DNA of 62,000 nucleotides from Branchiostoma floridae. Lineage: Eukaryota; Chordata; Leptocardii; Amphioxiformes; Branchiostomatidae. The stretch spans positions 31,790,560 through 31,852,559 of the forward strand of contig NC_049982.1 of NCBI RefSeq assembly GCF_000003815.2, given 5' to 3'. The notes beneath the pieces are model-generated. The model saw only the letters and a list, made by a program, of their open reading frames with translations, was not told where the DNA came from and did not search any database. Position 1 is the stretch's first letter. Each line of letters opens with the position of its first letter. The translations under genes and the position numbers were made by a program. Positions 23,301 to 35,300 of the stretch are shown here, piece by piece.

Positions 23301-26300
23301 GCAGTTAAGCAGCATCAACTTGTCTTGCTTTTAAAAATGTGGCAACTGAATATTGCAGTCTTCATATCTTATCATCTTCCAGGTGATAAGAAATACACTT
23401 TTACAAATGCATTCTTTATTTACGGACTGACGTTATGGTTTGTGAGTAAAATCCACCCTATGACAAAGGCAGTTTGTATGGTTCAAAGGGGTCTATCTTA
23501 ATGAATATTGTGAATGATTCTGTCAGCATTTTAGTGCTTAGTCCCTCTTGACTTCCACGCGACATTGTCAACAGTTTCTCGGAGGGAATATGCAAATCCC
23601 AGGAAGGTGTTTACTGTTTGCTCTATCAAGCACTTCATTTCCAGATGCTCGTGAATCCACCGGTGGAAACGCGATGTTATGCTCATGGGGGCTGAACACT
23701 CGGCTCAGTCGGGCGCAACGCAGCAAGTGCAAGTACATTTGTGCAAAATATATTTGAGTGTAACATGGGGTAAACGGCTTAGGTGCGCACCATGCCGGGC
23801 GATATGCATGAATATGTCGCAAAGCAGACTTTCTATGCTTCTGGGCCTTTTACATCAAGCTTCATGTCAATATCGATATTAATTTCAACATATGAAAAAT
23901 ATGGCAGGAACTGGGACAAGTATTTTGGGGCAGCTGACGCACAAGCAATTATGACACAGCAATTAGATTTATGACACATTTATATGATTTACGAATTTAG
24001 GTAAGTGAATATACCATTTTGGATACTACCATGTACATGTAGTTGCAGATTTTCTCTATAGGGACTATAAGGTCACTCTTTCTGACATTTAGTGCACTTC
24101 ATTTCCTACATTCATGCAAAACCGTGCGTGTCGATAAAGATTACTAAGTCCTTCAAGTTATGCTGTGGGCACAATCAAAAATTCTTTCAATCTCCACCGA
24201 ATCTTGTTTTCCTATTTTATTTTCACACGTTTGTTGGAACATGTCATTGCATCATTTATATAGAATGTACAAATTATACAGTAATTTATACATATGCCAA
24301 TTCATAATATTTCTAAGGCCAATTTATGATATTTATAATCAATGAGTATATTTCAATAGCATATGAAATGTCTTTCAGGTAGCCACCAATTCAAAATTTA
24401 GAGGTGGTCCGATCCATGTTTTCTGAGTTTTAATCTGGTTTTACGACAAAAACAGCCATTTTGCTGTCAGACATGGAAGGGTTTACTAGCCGGCTTTCTG
24501 GCAAATACCCATCAATTATGGAGTTAGCCAATCACAGAGCCTGATAGATGTGCCCATGGGAGGGACCCGGTACACAAAACAGTGGTTTGACAAGAGACCT
24601 TCTGACAAGCAGGTTTGTACTCCATGTAGTGGTGGCAGGGATTTAGAGAGTTTCATTATAAAAGTGTCTTACTATGAATTTCACAAAATGAAGAAGTTTT
24701 TCTTTCCGGACAGTAAAGTGTATGCTACAGGCATATTACATGTAGCATATGATCAAGTTCTTTCGGCGGTGAAAATTTGGCTTTAGATATGCGAGGAATA
24801 GTCGCAGACCCATGGTGAAGGGTCGCATAACCCGTTCCAAGGTGGTTGCACAATGATTTGAGGAAAAACAGTTACAATGTACGCGACTTGTTTTTACTGT
24901 CATTAGATGGCCTGAAAATACCATCGTCGGAGACGTCTTGGACAACAACAGTCTTAATGCTAGTTCACCTTTATACGAAGAGTAACCTGTATCCGTTTTT
25001 TTTTTAACATTGTGGTATTTAGGGATATTGTCGGCGGACAATGGTTTCCAGCTGCAATATTGTAATTTGAATATTACAGTTTGAGGCCACCGTCAGTTGA
25101 CTTGATATCTTGAAATACTGCTTTTAAAAACAACGGATATAGGTTACCCCACAGATAAAGGTGATCTAGCATCAACTGTTGTCTGACTAAAGCGGACCTA
25201 AGTTGTATCTTCATCTTGTGCTGTTGTAAAATCTTATCTATGAACATTCAAGAACCAAGCATCATAAAAAGATGCCAACATTCCATCCACATACTCAGTA
25301 TAGCTGGAAAGGGTGTGAATATGAAAAGAAGATTAAAGAACAATTATAGTACAAGATTGTGATGTTAACAACAAGAGAAGAATGATGAAATATAGATATT
25401 ATACCTCGTCTTCGTCCATAAGTCCGAGCTGCCATGTGGAGAGAACAGAGAAGAGTGTTAATATGAAATATTATGATGGCATGCTGTTAATAATAGTACT
25501 TCGTAGTAACGTTAATTCACCTTTATCCGCAGGTCACCAATAGATGTTGTTTTTAAAAACAGGGTATTTGGGGATGTCAAGTCGGCGAACAGTGATTTTA
25601 GATTGCAACCATACAAAATTGCCACCACCATCTGTCGACCTGACATCACTAAATACCCTGCTTTTGAAAACAACGGATATAGGTTACCCCCACGGATAAA
25701 GGTGAACTAGCGTTAATGCTTGATGGAAAAGAGGGGGGATGTGCAATAAGACTGGGTGGTAGACTGAAGGTGCTTAAGTTAAGGAAGGATCAGAGCAAGG
25801 TAGGAGATAGGAGGAAACTCCGAAAGTATACAGAAAATACTGGTTACTCTTATGACATTAAAACAAATTATGAAAGAAGACAACAGAAAGATGATACACA
25901 GTTGTCCCATATGGAAATTGTATTGTTAGAGACCTACAACCGACTGAGGTGATATGACAAGCAAAGTGGAAAAATGAAGCATCATCAAACATTAAGTTAT
26001 AACTTTATCAAGTATTTTTTTCAACTCCTTTGCATATCAATTCATAGTCTATTTAATATGTATAGTTAGGGTATAAAATCTGTTTTCTATTTTTTTCTAC
26101 CAGATCTTTCCAATGTCAATGATGAGAAATAGTGTATTCTATCCAAAACGTCTGGTTGTTTCCAAAATCATATCCAGCTGCCATTTCCAAATGTGTTGCT
26201 GAAATGGTGCTATGAGGTTGGACTCCTAGAGTCCTACATGTATGTGATAAACACTGACATTTTGATGCCCGCAGGGAAGATTCAGTGTCACCTTTGCAAA

Positions 26301-29300
26301 ACATCAAACCAATCCAGGTTTAAGGATTTGGCAGTAAAAATGTCTTTTCGATTTGTCTCCGCATTTGAAAGAGCGTCTATCTGGACGTGACAGTTTTGAG
26401 ATGTCTTCAGTCTAGTTACACCAAATGTTCGACTCCTGTGTGACATTTTGATGTATGAAGATTCAGGGTCATCTTTGCAAAACATCAAACCAATCCAGGT
26501 TTAAGGATTTGGCAGTAAAAATGTCTTTTTCACGGGACTACGCATTTATCTGGGATCCACCGTGGTAGGATACTTTCAATCACAGGGCTCGAAATACTTT
26601 TTCCTGCATTCCTGCACTGGTGCAGGTAACATTGATAATAACCTGCACCAAACAAATTTTACCTGCACCACTCTGAATTTAGGAAGTATGGATCATACTA
26701 AAATGGTTCAGGAACCATTGCTATTTTTTCCTTTTATACTTGATAGGTGGTAACAGTCGATGCAGCTAAGAACAATCCACATACACCTACATCATAGGAC
26801 ATTTATGTATAAAACCCAGTACATAGACCAGTGCAGGTTAGGTGCAGGTAAACACCAGAAATACCTGCACAGCTCCATTTTTACCTGCACTGATCCAATT
26901 TTACCTGCACTAACCTGCATATGCAGGTGGTATTTCAAGCCCTGAATCTAAACCAAAAATCAAAGTTTCCAACGAGATGCCAACACCTACAAGAGCCCCC
27001 AAGAGAAGACGTTCATCAGCATACTACTAAGATTTAGGATTTACAGTTTATTGCCTAGTTGGTGGGGATCATTGTAGAATACATAACGTTGCCGCAGTAC
27101 TCATAACAAATTGATTTGATGGTTCTGGGATCTTAAAAACAAAACATAAACAATATGCTGCACTCGAAAATGAAAATGAAAGCAGTTCAGTTTTTGACGT
27201 CAAGGAAACTTTGTACCTTGGTACACAGTTTTTGGATTGGAGTGTAAAATATTGATTCATATGTTGTGGCATGATACATTTTGACTGATTCTGTCTATAA
27301 TGTTTAATACAAGGTATAAACTGGTTACACATTTCCAACTGTTTTGTAAAAATAAAAGTTCCATTTCACAATTTTTTGTTATGAAATACAGCAATACTAT
27401 GTTGTCACAGTGTTACCCTCTTCCTTTCCGTTGTCTATGTTTCTTTCAATCTTTGGGTTTTTGACTTTTCTATCTCTCAAGGATATAATCTATCAGATAC
27501 AGGTCAAATAATATATGAACATTCAGCTATGTATTTGTATCACAAGGTATTTTATAGCTCAAAGAGTTTATTTTCCTCAGTAAAAACAATTTCCCATCTG
27601 AGATTCTGATTTGGCAACCACAGTTAAAATGTGCACATCTTAAATGCCGTACTAACAGTCAAATTGAATGCAAATATAGAATTAAGTATTCGTTTCCTGC
27701 TCCTAACCCAAGATGGGAGCATGGAAAATCTATGATTTGAATTTCCAACATGTTCTGTCCAGGGATCACTTTGCGATAAGATTCTTCCGCTTCTGTATTC
27801 CGATTTATCTTGGGTAGCGAGTCATATATTAATGGGTGAGGTCTAAAAGGACCCATATATACCATGACAAAGATATATAACATCCTGGTGTGAGGCCGAT
27901 ATCCTTGTCAACCACACATCATCGCAATCTACAACATCTCACTTTCTCCTTTCCATTCTTGAAGGATGTGACACTTAAATGGAACGAGGCATTACCTGAA
28001 TCAACAATTAGTTACACTGAAGACCCATGAAGCTTTTTATACACCAAAAACGATATATCAACACAGTGTTCGAGCCAGCCTGAATCTTTTTTCCGTCCCC
28101 TGGATTTTGAATTTTGAAATCCTGTCAAGCGCCGATGGCGCAACAATCCTAGGGGGTCCGGGGGGCATGCTCCCCCTAGAAAATTTTGAAATCTAGACCC
28201 TCTGAAATGCCATTTCCTGCATTTTGAGGGGTAAATTTTGCTGGTAGACTCTGCTTGGTTCAATGGTGTTTGTTATATACTTATAATATCTTTACATGCC
28301 GATTTTTGTCCATTATAGAGGACAGAATGGGCAAATTTTTTTCTGTCCACAACAGCGAAGGACAGAATTACGGATGCTCGCTAGAACCCTGCATCAACAT
28401 AATGATAAACATGTTTGCTTGTCCCTCTAGCTTACATAGTAGCAGGGTCTCTGAACCATATAAATACAGGAGAAACATATAGAAAGAAAAATGCATGATT
28501 ATTCATGTTTCTAAGAAAGAAGATTCACTGCAGATTGGTTTTCTTAGTATTTGGGTGTTGAGCATAATTGCATTACTATTTGTGTCATTGATATTAATAT
28601 TTATGATGGTTCAAGTTTCTGTATGTTTCACAGATATAAATGACTCTTACAAACTTGTGACAATATTTCCAAAAGTCTTCAGAGTACAAATTTTACACCT
28701 TCAGGGTCAGACATGCTGCAATACTACTATAAATGAGGAAAACAAAGTGCAAACAATTTTATTAAATCAAGCAAGCACATTTAAACAATCTGAGAAGATA
28801 TGATCAAATGTGTTTGCAATACTTCAGACTTATTATTTTTCTTCAACATGGAAATGGTTATAGCCGACACCCCTTCATTCGTAGATGTAACACCACTCAC
28901 TGGAGTCTAAAGTTGAATCATACACCTTTGGTCAGTGGTCGACAATCAAAGGTTACATGTAAATCTGACATTACAAACTTACAGAGAATTCAGAACAAAG
29001 CCGAACTGTAATTTCAAACTCAAGAAAACTGGGTTTAACCAAATTTTCAACTGATCAGCTCCAGTCTTTGTCAAGGAATGGACAATCCACCGCTTCTGTG
29101 ACGTTACCTTATGTAGATAGCACATGTGACTCAGTGAGCAGTGGATCATAAGTTGCAAAAAGTCCATGGCACCCTCCATCTCTGTCTAGAGATGGTTGTA
29201 AAGCTCTGATGTAGATGGCCTCTTTGATTCCTCTAGCAGAAAAGTCTGGTTCCGTGTCCAGGATTCTCACTTTGTCCAGCAAGATCGAGTGTCCAGATGA

Positions 29301-32300
29301 CTCTATATGTATGTGTTATATGAAACTTCTAGAGATGTTGAACTTGGGCATTTGTGTTTGAGGAAACTGGTCTTATGCGACAGACTTTCTGCAACTTATG
29401 ATCCACTGCTCACAAGTCATGTGTGCTATCTACATAACATGACATTACAGAAGCAGTGGATTGTCCATTCCTTGACAAAGGCTGGAGTCGATCAGTCAAA
29501 AATTTGAGTAAGTCCAATTTTTGTCGTGTTGGAAATTACAGTTTAACTTTATTCAGAATGACTTCTAGCAACACAGAAGCCTGGATACCAGACCCCAGCC
29601 TGATCTCAACAATATCTATAATGTGGGGATAGAGATACAGTCAAACCTGTCTATAGCGGCCACTCAAGGGACTGGAGAAATATGGCCACTATAGACAGGT
29701 GGCCACTATAGAGAACATGTTGATCAATTGACCATGAGCAAGCTACACATGGTATCAGTTCCCACTAATCTTTCTCACCAAGTAACATTGTCTCGATCGG
29801 TTATTTCACCGACAAAGACTTGCACTTTAATGATCAAGGCATGCACACCTTCTGCTACCACCAAAATGACCCTGTCAGGAACTCCAAATCCTCGCAAACT
29901 ACAATTTCAAACTCGGTGCAGGGTGACATAAGGCTGCAGTATGGTTGCAATAGGCAGTGTTTCTGTATCAACGGGACCGGAAATCATGTGGCCGTGGCCG
30001 CGTTGGACAGGTGGCCGCTAAGCCTATTTCTTAATCATTACGAATCAAAGGGACCGACAAAAAGTGGCCACTATGGCCAGGTGTCTGCTAACCAAAGGTG
30101 GCCGCTAATACAGGTTTGACTGTACTTAGAGAATTTGGCTGGGGTCTGGTATCCAGGCTAGCAATACATGAACTTTACAGTTAACAAACAAGGAAGTTGA
30201 AGGTACCTCTCCACTCACCCTGCCCTCGTGGTATCCAACCCTCCGTCATCTGTGCAACATTGTTAACTGCAGAAACAAGACAAGTGACATCTGGTTAAGA
30301 CAAAATACAACATTTCTCAAGCTCAAAAGAAATACATTCTGATCAATTTTTTCAAAGAGCATCGTCAAGATTTAATATCAACCCTCATAATTCCTCCGGG
30401 TGTCATACATGTAATACGGCCACATAAAAAAAAAATTGTAATGTTTATAGAGGCCTTCTCAAGATTGTCTTGAACACCTAAATATCTGAGGTGTATATAA
30501 CTCATGATTACTGATATTGCATTGGTGCAACTCTTTAAATCACTTTAAATTCATGTATTCTTTTTCTCATGTGGCAGTATTATGACATTCAACTTAGAAT
30601 TATGAAAGTTGATGTTATACAAAAATATTGTTTCATTGCATAAATTGTGGTCTATTGTATTCATAACTGTTCACTGCATTTTTATTTTCCTGTATCTGCA
30701 TGTGTTTGTACAATGTACCTATATATCATTGAATTCTATATGGCAGGTATTTTTATCAGTGGGGCTAGAGGGGTTGCAAATCAGTAAGGTGCGAAGTCTG
30801 CCATCTCTGATGGAGTTGTTTTCCACAATCCGTCATTCTGTACAAATTCCACATCCGTGCTCCAAAGTGACCTTTGAAGTCGCTAACGTGAATAATGGTA
30901 CAGCTATAAACATATCAATCCACTCAGTAAGGTACGTATACCCCTACTTTACGCACAATACATTATGTATGAAGCATGTGACTTGGACAATTTTTTTGCG
31001 AAGACGGTATACACAATGTACAACAGTACAGTATATGACTTACCCTTATCCAAGTTACAAATATACTAAAAATATCTAAGATATCCGTTGTAAGTATTGT
31101 GTAAGATATATGGTAAAACAACAATGTAAAGTGTAAAGAATTATTTCATGACCCTTAAAATCACCTACACCAATGTTGTGCAATTATACATGATTTCTAA
31201 TTGCTACCTTCTCCACGGTGTATTAGATTGTTTTTGGTCCTAGAAAAACTATCAATACATGTGATAAATGTCTTATCCAAGCAAATAAGAGGTGTCAGTA
31301 CACTACATGGAAAACACATTCAGGTATCATTAATCATTGCAAAGTATATGACATTGTATGCAATTATAGAATCTAGTTACTAGAATCAAAGGGTATATAG
31401 CTTCAGAGTTGTTGTTGTTTTTGTATCACAGTCTCGGTTGTCAAAAATAAAATGCTGTTTAGGAACCATTTTGCACCAGAACCAAAACCTCCATTGATTT
31501 TTTTCCCGTTGTCTTGACTTCTTTTACCCAAACCAATTTCCTTTCAGTGCTGTGAATATCCCTGAGGCAAGGATGGTTGAAAATGTTTTCAATGTCAACA
31601 TGTACCTCAGAAAATCAAATGTAGGTGTAACGCTGATTCACCTTTATCCGAGGGTAACCTATATTCGTTGTTTGTGAGAAAAACGTATTCAGGGATATGA
31701 AGTCGACGGATGGTGGTTTCAAATCGGAACATTTTGAAACTATTGCAAATTTGAAACCACTGCCAGCAGACTTAATACTCGTAAATGTGCTGTTTTTAAA
31801 GACAACGAATAAAAGTCACCCCACGGATAAAGGTGAACTAGAGTTACTACGTTTGTGGAAGCTCGCTCTGTGCAATATTGGACATGGTATTATGTTAGAA
31901 ATTACATTTCACAATGCTCTAGGCATTATTCGTTCAAGATTGCAGCATACATCATGTATATTTGCCTCTCCAATGCCTAAACCATCTATCATATACGTAT
32001 AATCTATCTTTCTTTCTTTTTTACTATTTTGTATTTTCAGTTGTGAGCCCTGTTTATCTCATATTACTGGAATACTGAGGAACAGACAAAAATCATCTAA
32101 AGATTATATAGAGAGGAATCATGGGGCATGGAATCCATGCTAATCAAGAATAGCACAATCTATCTACTTTACATACAATTCTACAAGAATGATTCCCTTG
32201 AAGAATAATAAGAATAATTGGCCTGATAATGATTGCAGTCAACATTCCGCATGAAGAATATTTGTCAGCTGTGCTGTGCGTTCAGAAAAATCTGAAAAGG

Positions 32301-35300
32301 AACAGTATTTTTCCATAAAACCTCCCCTTCCTTATCACGTAATACAGACTTCAGGGCTCGAAATACCACCTGCATATGCAGGTAAAATTTGAGCTGTGCA
32401 GGTATTTCTGGTGTCTACCTGCACCTAACCTGCACTGGTCCATGTACTGTTTTTTTTTTTTACGTAAATGGCTTATGATGCAAGTGTATAATGGATTGTT
32501 ATTAGCTGCAATGACTGTTACCACCTATAAAGAATAAAAGAAAGAAAAAAATGGTTCCGAACAATTTATTACGATCCATACTTCCTAAATTGTGTTGCAG
32601 GTAAAATTTGTCTGGTGCAGGTAATTTTTAATGTTACCAGCACCAGTGCAGGTGTGCAGAAAAAAGTATTTCAAGCCCTGGACTGCGTTTTCCTGTAAAC
32701 ATATCCATCAGCCTTAGTGGGGCCCAATGGCTCAATGATCAAAACAAGAATTGCGAATTTTCTCAGAAAACCTACTCGCTGCGACTGCGACGATTCCCAT
32801 TCGAATGCGGGAAGACATTGACGGACGTAACCTGACCTTGGCAGGTTTATCCCGGAGACTTCGCAAGTAAGAATCACCTTGGCGAAGGCTCCGGCGGCAT
32901 TACGTATGCGTGATCCTGCCGGGGGCTTGATGGATGGATGGGTGGGTGATGACGCACATGTGTAAGCAGGCACCTGCCTGGGAAAACAACCCACGCCCCC
33001 ACACCCCACGAACAGCTTCTCTCCTCTACAACAGGAATATTCTAGCCTTAAAATTATCAAATTAGATTATAGAATTTTCCTTAATGCTCTACAATTACAT
33101 ATTTATTCTTGTAGCTGAAATGTTAAATATTTCCAATGGAATATTACTGTAAAAGGTTTCAAGAACTTAACTGCTTTTGTGCTCAACAGCAAGAATATTC
33201 TAACCATAAAATTATCAAATTAGATTAGATTATAGAATTTTCCTTAACACTTATGACTTACAAATTCATTCTCGTGGCTGAAATGATAGATATTTCCAAT
33301 GGAATATTACTGTAAATAGTTTCAAGAACTTAACCTCTTTTGTGCTCAACAGCAAGAATATTCTCACCATAAAATAATCAAATAAGATTATAGAATTTTC
33401 CTTTAACGCTCTACAATTAGCAATCTTATATTCTAGTGGCTGAAATGCTAAATATTCAAACCATTGCAATATTATAGGTTTTCCAAAACATCAATACAGA
33501 ATTCAACCTCTTCTGTGCTCAACAACAATCACAATTTCTAACCATAAAAATACCAAATAAGATGATAGAATTTTCCTTAATGCCCTACAATTACAGGTTT
33601 ATTCTAGAGGCTAAAACATTAAATATTGCCAGTTGAATATTGCAGGTTCTCCAAAACATTAATACAGAATTCAACCTCTTTTGTGTATAACAGCAAGAAT
33701 ATTCCAACCATAAAATAATCAAATAAGATGATAGAATTTTCCTTAAAACTCTACAATTACAGGTTTCTTCTAATGGCTGAAATGTTATAACTATTGCCAA
33801 GGGAATATCATGGGTTTTCCAAAACATTAATACTGAATTCAACCTCTTTTGTGCTCAACAGCAAGTATATTCTAACTACAAAATAATCAATTCAAATGAC
33901 AGAATTTCCCTAAACACTCTACAATTGCAGGTTTATGCTAGTGGCTAAAACACTAAATAGTTGCAACCAGTGAAAACATTGATACAAAATTCACACTAGG
34001 GATTAAAGTATGACTATAGCTGGACCGGTATCAATAACAACTGCAGAGATTAGTACTGTAATTAACGGTACAAACGCACCACGTGAGATAGAGGCATAGG
34101 TGTGCTTACAACATACTGATAACGTACACGGAACATTAGGCACATCATAGTCTTCTTTCTGCTAATTGTGCCATTAAAATGTACCATTCTCAGCCTTTCC
34201 TCATGCGTTAGCTGCAGGTTGACATTGACCTTGTTTCAGGGACATCCTGAATGTCAGAAGGAGGACATTTTCGGAGAAGCCGCCTTTTACCTAGTGAGAT
34301 TTCTGCTGAGATGACGCTTGAGGATTTTGTATTATGAAGATACCTGCTGTGTTGCAAGCAAATTAGGAAACAGCCTAGTACTAGTAGTAGATTATTACTA
34401 GATAGATTTTAATTTTAGCACCATGGGAGTTAAGCATTGTTTTAGACTTGTCTGTTTGTCTGGCTGGATATATTTCTGGGAATAACAACATACACAAGCA
34501 TATCGTACTCTTCCTTCAGCCACTAGGGGGCCCAAACTCACAGCACTTACTCTCTGCTCCAAGGGCTATCTTAACTACTCAGAATTCATGGCCACAGTAT
34601 GTCCAGAACACAGGACATCAAAAATAGAAGTTCCACTGCAGTACCTTAGCAAGCCGCAAGGGGGGGGGGGGGGGCATTACTGAACTTGACCTTCATTTTT
34701 CCGACCCCTACCCACCTACCAAATATCATCAGGATCCATCCAAGGCTTCTCGAGTTATGCTGTTGACACACACACACACACATACACACAGACAGACACA
34801 CACACACAGACAGACAGACAGACACACACGCTCAAAACCTTCTGCCATTCTGGCGAAGGTAAAAATTTACTGTAGAGTGCAACTCGGCGACACGTCCCAC
34901 TAGAAAGCTTTAAGCAACATTTGCACTCAGATGCATGAAGGTCAAGTGTGACGGGTCGTTCAGTGTAATATAACCAGCTGCTGCCGCACCACACGCCTGC
35001 AAAGCTGGTGTGTTACACCGAAGGACGGCTATATAGAAACAGATACATATACAGCGCTGCCATTCAAATGCAATGTTGCTATTTTTGTCAACTTGGGTCT
35101 GGAAGGGTCGCAAGGCACTGTGGGTAAGGGCATGAAGTCTGTCATATCTGATTGCCTTGTTGTATGTTTGGTTGCATCATCTAAGAAACTAAAGGCCAAT
35201 AATTTAATAAAGGAGCTTAATGTCATTATAATGTACATAAAACTTCTATGACTTGAGCCTGAATATAGTACAATCAATGGAAATCTTATGATTCTTCTTA

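Noticed and set aside
33266-33842. Repeated minus-strand protein-like sequence (YFMVRIFLLL..)
   Set aside because: Arises because the frame stays open across the tandem array at 33037-33990.
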